A DNA stretch of 64,000 nucleotides, taken from the NCBI RefSeq assembly GCF_024586455.1, contig NC_065923.1, positions 67,553,076-67,617,075 on the forward strand, read 5' to 3'. The notes under the pieces are model-generated. The model saw only the letters and a list, made by a program, of their open reading frames with translations. It had not been told where the DNA came from and did no database searches. Made by a program: the position numbers and the translations under genes. Shown here one piece after another: positions 22,627-35,143 of this stretch. The stretch is from Bactrocera neohumeralis (lineage: Eukaryota; Arthropoda; Insecta; Diptera; Tephritidae). The first letter of the stretch is position 1; every line of letters starts with the position of its first letter.

Positions 22627-24539
22627 GGCAAATTCTCTTCCTTATAATCTTATTCACTCACTGTGTCCTTGATTCCGTTACTCATTCAGCAAAAAATGTT
22701 GTCCAACAGAGATCGCTTCGGTCTCAACAAAGCTTTCAGTACGCTTCTGCCCTTAAAAAGTTGCTCGTAATATCGAACCATTCGAAGATTACGAAGAGTC
22801 CGTTAAAGCTCGCTTCAAGCGCAGGCATCCTAAATGTTTACTAATCCTCTACTGGCCTAAACGTGGCTCAGTGGCCTATCAGATTAACCTAACCTTCATT
22901 GACACAACTCGGCTTGATATACCACAAACACAAATTTAACTGGTTGGACTGATCCTTTCTAACTCCGGATGTGCAAACCGATAAAAAATTGTTGGTTGGA
23001 TTGGTTTTATACCGAGAACGTCCTGAATCTCAGGATGCTGTTGAAAAAATTATAGTACCATTAGCTTTAGATAACTTCCAAGGTTGGAAACTCAAATTTG
23101 TCTACTCCAATATGATAATAAAAAATGTATGCCTCGTTTTCTTCTACATTTGGATTTCACTTAAGGGAACCAAACATACATAAACCTTTCAAGAGAATAT
23201 TTTCTCTATGTAATTCAACTCTCTCATCTTAAGCAATACGGTTAAGCCTTCGTGAACATTGATATCATCTTCGAAGGCATATTTTGACGACATGTTCTTA
23301 TACTTCTGCTTTCATATAGCTGAAGTATTAATTTTGGCTTAGAAGTAGCTGATATTTGCGGAAGATGAAAGACGTTAACGTTATTAGAACACTTGTGTTT
23401 ACATTACCTAAACTCGGACTTTCTTTTCCACACGAACTGAGATCACAATAGGTTTAAAACAAAACTACTTAAAGTAAATCGTCTTAATCTATTATAACAA
23501 CACAGATAATAATATAAATAACCGAAAGTAAAGAGTAAAGAACCTTTACGTTAAAATAAAAAAATGTAGTCACAAAACCTTCACGCGCAAAAAAACTAGA
23601 CAGTAGAGAGCACAAGCAAAATGGCCAAAGAACAATAGCAATACAAAATAATATTCAACACCAGCAAATGAACTCGTAAATTTTACATGTAGCGCACAAG
23701 GCAAACAATGCCCAGGCTTGGCCATAAAAAGTGCTAAATACGGAAAAGAAAAATTCAGACAGGTTGGCAGTAAGGCAGTCGCTTGGGCAATTGGCCGTTA
23801 GTCGCGCAGCAATTTAGACAGTAAAGCAGCAGCAGCAAAGAAAGCGCTTGCCAAAGTGTAGAGCTGGACCTAAACACTACTTACCAAGCCACACAGTAGA
23901 GAAAGACGTCAAGCAGTATAAAAATAGTGCTTCATACATACGTAGGTCTATAAAAATACTGTTACATTTTTGTTTAGTACCTTCATACGTTCAGAGGCAA
24001 GTTTCAGCATTCTACGCTTGTGTATGTAAATATTTATGAGCTAGCCACAACAAGAAGTAGAAGAATCGTGAGATCTCTACATTTTGATGTACTCATTTCG
24101 TGCTTGTGCTAAAATTAACTACCGCAACGGCTCGTCGTCGTTGCAAATATTTAAGCGCTACGCCAGTTAAACCGCGAGTGAAGGCAGCATGAAATTTGCA
24201 AATAAAAAAATTAAGCATAGGGTAAAAAATAGGGTAATATACTAATCGAAAGCGACGTGCTGCCCAGTTTGGCTTTAGAGCTGTTAGTAACGATTAAGTT
24301 TTAGTAACTTTTTTCATGTTAAGGCAAATGTCATTGATTTGACACTATTACTGCTGATTGTGCAAGCAATGACAGCTGTCAGATTGTTTATTGGCGAGCA
24401 ACTGTGAAATCTTAATTGATATACTTTTGTACATATGTAAGTAGTTTCAGCATCAGCTGTTAGAAGTGTAGACGATTTTTATTACGTTAGTAGCAATTTT
24501 TAGTGAAGTATATATTTTTGGATTTGGTTATGTAGAAGC
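22627..24539. other. Unassigned DNA
   Basis: No recognised coding exon, RNA gene or transposon end. 23580-24240 is slightly richer in G+C with several GCAGCA words. A perfect palindrome TGACAGCTGTCA lies at 24370-24381 and is listed separately. Confidence 0.45.
24370..24381. promoter_or_regulatory. Palindromic TGACAGCTGTCA site
   Basis: A perfect 12-base palindrome containing two TGACA half-sites around a CAGCTG E-box. This form is known as a preferred site of TGIF-type TALE homeodomain proteins (Vis/Achi in flies), and CAGCTG alone is a bHLH E-box. A second perfect copy is at 63258-63269. Function here is inference; a 12-mer can arise by chance in 64 kb, though two palindromic copies are less likely. 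Confidence 0.35.
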
Positions 24540-25895
24540 ACAAAATTTTATATATCGAGTAAGAAAATTTGTTTCAAATACTCATACACATACAAAGGAG
24601 TCTTTGTAATATATATATTTATATATATTATGTATTTTCTTGGGTTCATGTATGTTAAATAAATGTATCGATATTACGATGTGTTTTTTTAAATTTATGT
24701 ATACACTTATTATGTTTCGGTATTTTGTATCGATATTATTTTCAAGTTTCTATATCTTAAAATATCGACAATTTAGCAAGTTATCTATATATGTATATCG
24801 ATATCGATATTAATTTCAGAGCATAACATTTTTCCTAATCGTTACTACATATCAATTATTATTTTACAACACTAAATAAAAATTCTATATATCGAAATAT
24901 CGGTATTTTGACGAATTATCTAGATATATATCGATCTCGATATTGATTTCACAGCATACAAAATTTTTCATAATCGTTCGTATATACCAAAATATCGACT
25001 TTTTGAGCCATCTATCTAGATATAAATCGATTATTTTGTTATCGATTTTCGATATATGTATTCATACGATTATACCTTTTTACAAAATCGATTTTTATTT
25101 CACAGCACTATACGTTTATATATAGCAAATTATCGGTATTTTAGCAAGTTATGTAGATACACATCGATATTTATTATCTATTTTCGATATACACATCCAT
25201 TCAAACAATCGATATGTATTTCAAAGAATTAGACAAATCTTATAATCGATGTTATATGTATGACAAAACATCGATATTTTCCAATAAACTATGTAGATAT
25301 GCATACATCTATTGATATTTGTTATCGATTTTCAATATACATACATATGTATATCTCTTCCTAAAATATTTAGGAAAATTAATGTCATTGCAACATAAAT
25401 TGTAATTACATACATACATATCTAAATTTTTATCGATATTTCTTTCCGAGCAATAAATTTTTCTTGAAATCGATATTATACATATGTATGATGTACATCA
25501 AAAAATATATATAAAATATTTCAAAAAATTTTGTATAAATAATTAATGTTGCTATGCGATATTCTAGTGTACAATTTATAACAAATGAAATATATTTTAA
25601 TATTATCGATAATCGATATATTCCAAAAATATCAATCATATATATGTATATCGATAAATTTTTTACTGAAATTTAATGGTTTTATATAAAATATATTTTA
25701 ATATTATCGATAACCGATATATTAAAAAATTATCAATATTACATGTATCGATAATACTTGTATATATATCTATCGATATTTTTTTTTTACTGGAATTGAA
25801 TGGTTTTATATAAAATATAATTTAATATTATCGATAACCGATATACTCAAAATATATCACTAATATATATATCGATAATTTTTTTACTTATTCGA
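24540..25895. repeat. AT-rich degenerate tandem array dense in ATCGAT / TATCGATA
   Basis: Dozens of ATCGAT, TATCGATA and CGATAT words occur in about 1.35 kb of otherwise A/T-only sequence. Longer units recur. TAGATAT..ATCGATATTT..TTATCGATTTTCGATATA begins near 24920, 25015, 25152 and 25291. TTTAATATTATCGATAACCG-type blocks begin near 25596, 25698 and 25821, with ATGGTTTTATATAAAATATA between them. The array is satellite-like in structure. TATCGATA is the core of the fly DRE element bound by DREF, and CGATA is the BEAF-32 half-site; any such role here is inference. Confidence 0.85.
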
Positions 25896-26250
25896 GCTTT
25901 TGAAGGATTCTAATAAATTAAATACATTATGTGGTTTAAATTGTTAAACTTTAATAAAGCGAACAAAGATGTCTATCGGTCTTTAAAACGAGTTCATCTA
26001 AGTTGAGAGTATGGCAAAGTAGAAGCGAAAATTTCTTAGTTTCTTCTGAAGCAAAGAAAACACAATGAAGTGAGCGTGGCAATAAACAATCGGCCCGAGT
26101 ATTTGAAATTTTTAGAAGCGAAGAATTTTGTAACATCTCCCAGATTTATCAGCCTAGATACTAAAGAGAACAATTGAAAAATGGTCCCAGATAAGAACTT
26201 ATCAAAAGGCTAGACTTAAAGCTATGAAGAAAAGATTATACTATATAATT
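25896..26250. other. Unassigned spacer between ATCGAT array and mariner derivative
   Basis: Ordinary AT-rich sequence. A short minus-strand frame at 25951-26136 carries no recognisable domain. Confidence 0.4.
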
Positions 26251-26733
26251 GGTTGTCAAAAAAGTCTTGCTGTATTTTTACTGAATGTTTTTTTTTTGTT
26301 GAAATTGAAATGAATTTTTGATGACTCATGCCCAGCTCTTGACCGATGCTACGGCTGCTACTATGCCGGTATCTTTCGACCAATTCAGCGATTTTATCGC
26401 AATTTTCGACGACACAGGCCTTGAAACCATCGTTGTGCGGTGGAAATGGAAACTGTATCGGGTCCATAAACTGCACAAATTTTATTGGCGGCTTGAGATG
26501 CATTTTTGCCTTTATCGTAGTAGTACTGTATAATATGCCGTATTTTCTCTTTATTTTGCTGCATGTTTGCGACGTTATAACTCACGAACGACTTAAAAGA
26601 AGCGACAATCAATCAAACACGTGTTAGCGCGTGAAATGAGCTTTTCAAAAAAGTATAGCATGACCCGATGCGACGAATAAAACTAGAACTACGAGCTTTC
26701 AGCGCCAACTACCGCAAGACTTTTTTGACAACC
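26251..26733 (-). mobile_element. Mariner deletion derivative with 23-bp terminal inverted repeats
   Basis: GGTTGTCAAAAAAGTCTTGC at 26251-26270 is matched in inverse at 26714-26733, and the repeat extends to 23 bases with one mismatch. A TA follows the right end; the left TA is not exactly adjacent. On the minus strand the transposase N-terminus is readable: MQQNKEKIRHIIQYYYDKGK, ICAVYGPDTVSISTAQRWFQ, a frame break, then VENCDKIAELVERYRHSSSR and SIGQELGMSH (paired helix-turn-helix DNA-binding domain). The catalytic domain is entirely deleted. With ends intact it could be mobilised only in trans. The family is a mauritiana-like mariner. Confidence 0.88.
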
Positions 26734-26879
26734 TAATATACTGAGAACATTATGAAGTAATTTGGTTTTTAGTCAGAAAAGTGTTTAAGGAAAATTCTGT
26801 AGAACTCCTTAAGTTATATTTTCTACAATCATTATAAAAAAAAGCTACTCTAAATATTTATTTTAAATTTTCTCACGAT

Positions 26880-28010
26880 GCACGTGCATATCTCAAAACG
26901 CATTGTTGCATTGTGTGGCGAAATGCCTTGACGCTTATCGTCGTGCGTGTAGCGTAGCGCGACGGCACTCCGCAAACACGCCTACCAACCGCTTGCCGTA
27001 CAAAGAGTAAATGTTTATATATGCATGTATGTATATACAAAATTTTAATTTACATTGCATATATGTATTTATGTATGCAGTCATGATTTTTACCCGCACA
27101 TGTGTACGAAATTTCCGCGAAACGTGCTGACGCGTCGGCGTAACTACTTGTACTACGAAGCGCCAGCGTTGATGGCCTATAGCGATAACGATCAAACAAA
27201 GCAACAGCAAACACAGTGAACAAAGCGCAATGAACAGCTAGCAACAAGGAACCAAAAATTAAAAAAAAATATGTAAATATTTAAACAATTTCAAAAAGGC
27301 ACCTGTGGATCGCGTCGGTGACACATCGTATGGGCGCGCGCGCGTCGGAAATCTTTCAAGCGCCTTAAATGCAAATATGTAACAGCTATGCGATTCGCGT
27401 GTGAACGCGTCCAAAATTGGAGAAATCGCTACATTTTTCGACACATACGCCACCATAAAATCAAACATGAACATACAAGCGCGCGCGCCAATTCTGGCAG
27501 CAATCAACACCTTACCGCATGAACGCATAAATTCCGCGCAAAGAAATAAATTAAATCATCAAACCGAAAAATGGTGGTAAAAATAGAAAACATGACAACA
27601 GTAACGCGGTGAAATGTGTAGCGCGTCAACGCCGACAGCAACAGGTTAATCAGTGAAGCGATATAACCGTGACAACAACAATGCCGGCTAGCAAGCGGCG
27701 TGGCGGCGCATGATGGCCATCAGCGTATTACTCATTACGCGCTCGCTTGACTATAAAGCAAAGTGTGCGCGGGCGGTTTTTATATACACAGATATAAATA
27801 TAAAGCTGACGCGCGCCGCTTTTGTAGTTAAAGTAAGGCGCGCAACAGTACTGGTTGAAGAATGACATATAAATTGCGCGCAATTGGCAAGAAACGCCGC
27901 TGGCGTTTGGCGTTTCAGTAGCGCGGGCGTCTAACATAGCGAACTCAACGTTTTATGCGCCGCGCGCTCCACTGTTGACTTGCCGCGCACAGCTTGCTTC
28001 CAGCTATAAT
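26880..28010. promoter_or_regulatory. CpG-rich island in AT-rich DNA (candidate regulatory region)
   Basis: The island has a sharp rise in G+C and CpG, with GCGCGCGCGTCGG near 27334, GCGCGCGCC near 27480, and GCGGCGTGGCGGCGCATGATGG near 27695. Open frames on both strands (for example 26935-27528 minus) are Arg/Ala/Cys-rich with no known domain and no splice support. The most economical reading is a cis-regulatory or promoter region, possibly containing a non-coding first exon. The strand is not determinable by eye. Confidence 0.4.
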
Positions 28011-31000
28011 TGAATTGCTAAACAACACTTCTGGTTTTTATTATTATACATTTCATTATTATTATTTTCACCGCCGTGCTTTATTTGCATCAAACTATTT
28101 TTAGCGTGTTTGTTACTTGGCATTTTATGCACTACTAAGGCTCTTTTTTTATAATTTTACTTTTGGCAATTTGCTATTACTCTTTGTGTACTTTAAATAC
28201 ATTTTAGAAATGCCGCGCGCTACGTGCCCATGGCACAGGTGACACAAGTAGAGTTTTATTGTGGGCGTTAAGTGTACTTGCTGCATGCAACTTAATAACA
28301 AGCTCAACGCTCATAAAAGGTAGCCAAGCCAAGACTAATGACAAAGAGTTTTGGGTCAACTTTTGTAGTGCGCTCACGTTTTTCTCGGCGCTGCGTTATA
28401 TCGCGCACTTTTGTTTGAGTTGAATTGTTGCTATTTTGTTTTAAGGTGTGTAGTTGCTGGTTTTTTCTTCGATTGTTGATAAAAAGTGAAAGAATGCCAT
28501 GCGGTTTGGGGGCTTTTCATGCGTGGGTTGCGTTGTTTTGTGTTACGTGAGGTCAGGGCTTAGACCTTGTTTTATTTGCATTTTTCGCTACATTTTTCGC
28601 TTTTCTCCCGCGTTTGCTGAATGTATTCCACCATGTGTCTATATCACTGTCGCTTAGTTGGGGACCAGGTATGTACTCTCCATTTAAGGTATGATATGAT
28701 ACCAAAAATTCTCAAATAGTGTATTTGATACCAAAATATTTATCAGGTTAACTTGATATCATTATGTTGGAAATATGATGAGAACCATATTGGAAATATG
28801 GTGGGAAATGTACATATATCAATGAAGAATTATATTACTCTATAGTTTGTTCCGATACTTGCGAAATCACAATTTTAATCTCCTCCCATATATTCTGTTG
28901 TATACCAAGCTGGATATTATCGTTCTCATTTCAGGCTATCAGAGTTTGTTCGATCGTCTCATTTAGTAACCATTGTATGATGAGGCATGTCTATAACGTA
29001 GGTAGCTATGTACCAAGAATCGACAGTCAGACCGACCGAAAATATTTTGAGACAACTGTGATTTCCATAAGAATTTCATTTAACGTCTTACAGTCTCATC
29101 TCATCCTTTCTCCAAGGTTTCCTCCAGCAACATCCGTCACGTCTGTAATTAGCTCTCGGATTGGACATTGCAGTGTCTATAATTTCCTTACGAGTTTTTA
29201 TAGTCCAAATAGTCGATGCATGCCTGAGAGTATCACTTAGCAAGAAAGTATCCCGGTTTCACCTACTTTTGTTTATAAATTGTCGGAAGCTGTTAAGAAT
29301 ATCGTTAAACTCATTTGACAACAGACTTTAAGGTGAAATGGGTTTATACCCACAAATTCCGCTTAAAGACTTTGTTTTTGAAGATTTGATTTATTATTTT
29401 ATATCTTCATTGAATTCATTCACTTTTTTCAACATTACCCATTATGTCGACAACAGCTTAAGATCTCGTCGAACTGATGTTAATAGTTTCAGGTAGTATC
29501 GGTTTTTACAAATGTTTCAACGAGAAAAAAAGTTTCAATATATCAATATCGCCGATAGTATGGATTATAATTCAATTTTATATCGAACATTTCATCTGTC
29601 TTGGATATCGGTCACATATGAGTCATCTGAATCCATTCCTTTGTTTCTGGTTTATTTGTATTGTTGATAACGTATCATAAGAGGGCAATATATTCCACTT
29701 TGCTAAGTTATCAAGATACATACTTTTTCTTCTGAACTATCTATATTGTTTCGCTATTTCGACCTCCATAAATCGGTCTCATCCGGAACCATTTCTTTGC
29801 TACTGCATAGTCTATATCGTTTGTTTATATGGTTTCGACATTTTCATCTGTCTATAATATAGGCCTCAACGGAGTTATTCGAATCCATCGCTTTGAATTG
29901 GGATTGTATAACCATTTATAAAGTACTGTATCGGAGTAATATGTCTATTTTGTTATGTTGAGATAAGCACGACCGGTCTTTGCATCGATCTTAGACGCTT
30001 GGAACTCGGCTATCTTATCTAGTAGAGTATAAATTCTCCGTTCTTATAAGCTAATTTACACATCGGGCTCTTCCTGGTAGTCGTGCATTAGTCGCAAATA
30101 GCAGAAAGTTCTTGCAAGAGCATTACTACTAAGTAGTAGGGATTTCGAAGCTGAAAATATAGTTATAAGTACATTATAAGGGGTATGAAATCTGACTCTA
30201 ACTTTTTGGAGTAGTCACAAGACTTGGTTATGTTATGGTATGTTTCATTCCGGAAGATAATGCTTTGACAAAAACTTATACAATTATTTATGAACTTGAG
30301 ATTTTAGCAACTAACATGAGCGATTAAATGAACTCTAGCTAACCCTTTCACTCTCTCTTTCTCTCTCTCATATAATATATTTTATCCCGGCTACAAACTT
30401 TGGCCTTTTCAATAGTAAAATGGTTAGATAGTGTGAAAGAAATTATTTTTTATAATATATCCAGGCTAAACACCAGAGAAATTATTTAAAATTTTGTTAT
30501 TTTCTCTCTCAGACCGTTATTTATTTAATTTGTTATATTGCTATATATAATTTCCGTCAGTGAATCGTGTTAACCCAACCTTTTCCTGCTAATTAACCAA
30601 CCATTTATATGCATACCCACATTACCGGTTTCGAATGACACCTCAGTTGCGTCAAACATTTTGCATATTCAAATGAAACGGAAACATGCTTTGATCAGCT
30701 GTCACATCTCCACGCATCGCCTGCATTTGCGCAAATAAATATTTATATATAATTTGTTTATAACTTTTATTTTTCGCACGCAAATTGTTACGGTTTTTGC
30801 ATACAATGCAAATTTAAAAAGAAGACTAAAAAACGCCGACAACTCACTTGCATGTCGTGCAACTGTCACCATTGACAGATGTCATTGTCAGTATGCGTCG
30901 GCGCGCAGTGTTGCTTTCGCTTTAACAAAAAGTATGCCAATGCAAATTTAATTACAAGCGAATGTTGCTTCCCGATAAATTCATATGTGCAGCTTGTCGC

Positions 31001-33157
31001 CGGCTTCTGTAAACTTTATTTATTGCGCCAGTTTCGGTTCAAGGACTTTTGCTCCTTGCTTACATGCTTTACGGCTGTCCGTTAACCTGTCTGCTGTGTG
31101 TAACTTTTGCAAGATGTGTTGCTTAAGTATTGCGTGTTAGGGGTGATTACAAGATGGCAAAAAATAGTGAGAGGCGACTTGTAGATATAAAATTGACGAT
31201 AGTAATTTTTTTTTGTAAAATTTTTTTGCATAAGAATTGTGTATGGCTACTGGAGGGGTTTTTAACTACAGCGATTCCTGTTCGACAAAACTTCGTTTAA
31301 ATGAAAAATAATATATTTTTGTACTATTTGTGACTCTTCTTTCCTACATATAATAACCAGTCCTTTTTCCACAAAATAACACAATCCCTTCGAACCAACT
31401 TACATTTATATAAAACGTTTTTTTCTTGCTGACCCATCTCCAGACAAGTCACACATGTCTTCGTTGATGTCTTTTGTATGCAAATTTATTGTCAGCCGCG
31501 CGAAATTCCAGCAAAGAGCAGCAGTAATGTGTAGAACAAGCAGCACACAGGTCAATCGCCTATTGAAAATTGCCTGTCTGCCTAGCTTAGTGAGTGCCTT
31601 TATCGCCAGTTGCTATAATTTTCCTTATGACCACGAGTGTTTGTAAATTATGCACTGTTATCTGGTGCAGTGTTGCATGAAATTATTAGAAGATATTCAA
31701 ATGTAAATGCAAAGAAGAAGTTAATGAAGAAAAAGAGTGGAAAAATTAGTCAAATTGAAGATAATGCAAATTATGGCAACTTAAGTGCAATTATTGCAAA
31801 TACCTACAAGTAGCAAGTTCAAATGAATTACACGGGTACTAAGTTAAAGAAAGCCTTTAATCACTGAATCATCGCAGAGTCTACTCCCGATAGCTTTTTC
31901 TCAGTACACATAGAAGAAGGATATATATGGATGGACTTTTGAGCTTGAGTGAACTTTTTCGGAGCTCTTTCTCAAGTATAATTTTAGTTGCACCGGATCA
32001 TTATAGAGCCGGATCAAGCAGAGCCAGCTGCCATTAAGGTAGCTGTAGGTGTATAACTCTGAAGTTCTTTCGGGGAAGTGCGCATTCAGCTCAACAGCAC
32101 AACGGCAATAATAACTTCAAACTCGCTCACTGTACGCTCAAAGTTAGCATCAAACCACTTTATTATCAGTCTCGTCTGAATGCTTGATCACAACGTCAAG
32201 AATCCTTCTGGGATGGTACGAAACACAGGAGATTCACAGAGCTACATATCTTCAGTAATGTTCTTCTTTCTACAATCGTAAAAGGTTTTACTGATTGACG
32301 CTTATTTTTAAAGTTGAATGAAGGAAGGTGAGGTGAAAAAATCCAGACAATATATCCGCCATTGTCCAGCTTTGCCAAAACTAAAGTCCAAACATTTGGG
32401 CAGTCCTGCTTTTGGCGAACTTGCCGAAATAGCCGGAATTGATATCAGTCGCCGCGACAAACTTGTAGCAGGCACAAAGCGTTTTATTGATTTTTGAGAG
32501 TTATTTCGATTAATACTTCGACGTTTTTAGTTATCACACTGGAGCAGAGTCTCAGCTGCTCAAGTATGATCTGTTTTTCTCTATCCATCTTTTAACTTAA
32601 CTAAACTTAAGCTAACACTTGTTAAATGACTAAGCTAAATAATTATTGTAGCGGCAGAAAACATTCCTGAAGTAAATTGGGAGGATTGCTGTCGAGTTGG
32701 CAGTCCTTAATCAGTAAAAAAAAGCGGGTCTGTTCCGATTACTTAGATCCGACTGTCGCGGAAACGGCTAAATAGTAGTAGTCTACATTAATTTTTCAGT
32801 CACAAAGCTTGTAATTTCCAGAAACCGATCCTACTCTTTACTTTTTTTTATTTTAAAAGTAAAATTCCGGTAACGTTGCCTCAACAATTCCCCGAGCTGT
32901 CAAAATATAGTAACTGTCAGGCAAATGTCAAAAAAATATTGAGAGTTCTGACGTCAGCTAAATAGCTGATTTTTTCAGATACTGTCTAAAAGAGCTCTCG
33001 TTACGTCATCAACAGACGGCTATATATTTTTTAACTAATCTCTACTTCTTAAGAAAATATGTTCGTCTAGGACTGTCTTGAAGCGCACTCTTCTGGTAGT
33101 ACTTTTTTAAACTAAAATTGAATATTTCAGACTCAAATGCAGTAGATAAGTCATTTA
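28011..33157. other. Unassigned DNA
   Basis: No recognisable exon, RNA gene or transposon end over about 5 kb. Small local duplications exist near 28676-28805 (TATGATACCAAAA and TTGGAAATATG words). A (CTCT)n tract lies at about 30350-30370. Regions 28210-28620 and 30640-31080 are mildly CpG-richer. It is presumably intronic or intergenic. Confidence 0.4.
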
Positions 33158-33636
33158 TCTTTATATATAAAAAGTACGTGTCACGCTGTTTGTCCGCGAT
33201 GGACTCCTAAACTACTGATCCGATTTTAGTAAAATTTAGCACACTGTTACCAGTTCGAGCCAACTTAGAAGATAGGATAGTTAAAACAATTCATACATAA
33301 AGAATACAGTGAAAGCTCTCTTCAATGGACGTCATCTCCATTAACCATGCACATTGTTGATGTTTATTAAGTACAATCTATTAAGCGGACAACTCTATTA
33401 ACTGGACAGAAACGCTGGTAACATACATTGAGAAAGCAGTCTGAAATTCGTATTTCGTATTTTCCAATGAAATTTGTTTGTATGAACATATTCAAAATTA
33501 AACCTCAACTAAAATCCCTTGGATTCTTATACCGAAAACACGTTTTCGCCTTTATTCGTAAATAAAATTTTCACTTTTTTTTATTACATGATAGTATAAA
33601 ATGTATACCACAGCAACGCGTGGCCGGATCCCCTAG
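33158..33636 (+). mobile_element. Helitron-like non-autonomous element
   Basis: The segment begins TCTTTATATATAAAAAGTAC after an A and ends GTGGCCGGATCCCCTAG before a T. This meets the Helitron rules of 5'-TC, 3'-CTAG and insertion between A and T. The text near the start (TCACGCTGTTTGTCCGCGAT followed by GGACTCCTAAACTACTGATC) and near the end (ACCACAGCAACGCGTGGCCG) resembles dispersed insect elements of this kind. It has no Rep/helicase frame. An internal patch from 33308 (CAGTGAAAGCTCTCTTCAAT) resembles the terminus of a pogo-type element, perhaps a nested fragment. Confidence 0.55.
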
Positions 33637-33836
33637 TGGTAATATAAAGAATATTAAACCTAAACTATTTTCTGTCGAGAAATTTCCAAAAAAATATCCC
33701 GTTAAGAAGAAATTTGATGATGCAAAGATTTAATCATTATTATTATTTTTTTTAATTTATCTCATTGGATGCAAGTGATCAAGGAAGTGCAAATAAATGC
33801 GGACCGATATCGTCTCTTTTGGATACCAAATTACAT
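33637..33836. other. Spacer
   Basis: Short unassigned AT-rich sequence between the Helitron-like element and the tandem repeat. Confidence 0.4.
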
Positions 33837-34150
33837 TATGCTAGGACATAAGTAAACCGGAAGGAAAGAAAACTGTAGGAATTTAGTTTTTGGGGTTTGA
33901 GAATAGTATGGACCTATTTTTCCGAAATTTGATGGTATACAGTATTTGGGAGCTTGGAAATATTATGTGCCTATTTTTCCGAAATTCGGAGGAATTCGGT
34001 ATATGTAGCACGTAAGTAAAGCGGAAAGATGGAAATTTTTAGGCATCCACTATTTGGCGGTTTGGGAATAGTATTGACCTATTTTTCCAAATGGTACTGG
34101 TATTCGGTATTTGGAATCTTAGGAATAATAAGAACTTATTCTAACTATTT
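33837..34150. repeat. Short-period degenerate tandem repeat
   Basis: The phrase TATTTTTCCGAAATTTGATG / CCTATTTTTCCGAAATTCGG / CCTATTTTTCCAAATGGTAC recurs at about 33913, 33970 and 34077. It sits among GTTTGAGAATAGTATGGA-like blocks, and AGGACATAAGTAAACCGGAA / AGCACGTAAGTAAAGCGGAA occurs at about 33842 and 34007. The pattern fits a roughly 165-base unit built from sub-units of unequal length. Confidence 0.65.
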
Positions 34151-35143
34151 CTCGATCAGAGTTGACCTGCCATTCATTCCAAAGCTTTATTGATGCTTCA
34201 ATGATATATTCTAAAATGAAATAAGTAACTAATTTGCATTCAAAATGGCGTTCTATAGCAAATATGCGTACTTGTGAACCGACTTTTCCTCAACAGCACT
34301 TAGCGGGTGGGCGTCTTGGGAACCTAATGTAGCAAATAAGCATGTTTTTTCCAAGAAACATTCGCACGCATTTTGAGTTATGACTGAGTTTATTACTTTT
34401 TGTTGTTGTAATTCATGTTTTACACGCAACAGCTAATTAACGTTTCCAACACTTGTTTTTTTTCCGCTGACTACAACCTGCGCCTGGCAGCTCGCCTGCA
34501 ACGGCTGCACACAATGCGATTATGCGCGGCATATTTTAAAAAATTTCTCACATTCTAATGCCGAAGCGCATCGTGATCATTGTGGCATTAAGTCTATTGA
34601 AAAATTGCGGAAATGACTTACTTACATAATGAAGTTAAAAATGTGTGGCAAGCAATAGAGCAAAGGAAAACACACAAACCAGATAAAATAGCGGAAAGTT
34701 GCACGTAACACACTCGTAACAATAAACTACAGCGCACTAATAATACACAAGTGATACATACGCGTACGCATGTGTCCTCAATTCTTCCAAAACACCTAAT
34801 AAATCAATGCGAAAAAATCACAAAGCAACTGTCACTGCTGTAGTGTAGTGGATACAGTGTGTTGAGAGCATATTATTTGTGGAAAAAAATCGGAATTTAA
34901 AAAAAAGAATGATAAAGCGCCTATTTGATAGTCGAACCTGAACCTCAGACATCAGCAATCGGTTGGAAGTATTTATTGTAAGCAATTTTTTCCTATCTCC
35001 TATTAATAAGACTACCCACGGAGAACAGAATAACTTTTTTTTAAGCTAAACACTTAAACAAACCCTCCGACGTACGTAATATATCTTACTCTTCCAAACT
35101 TAATTCTAAAGTGCGTTAACTATGATTTCCGAGCACCATTGCT
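34151..35143. other. Unassigned DNA
   Basis: No coding or repeat feature recognised. 34480-34560 is a short G+C-richer patch. Confidence 0.4.

Noticed and set aside
26935..27528. Several Arg/Cys/Ala-rich minus-strand frames in the CpG-rich island
   Set aside because: Equally long frames occur on both strands because GC-rich DNA has few stops. No domain or splice sites.
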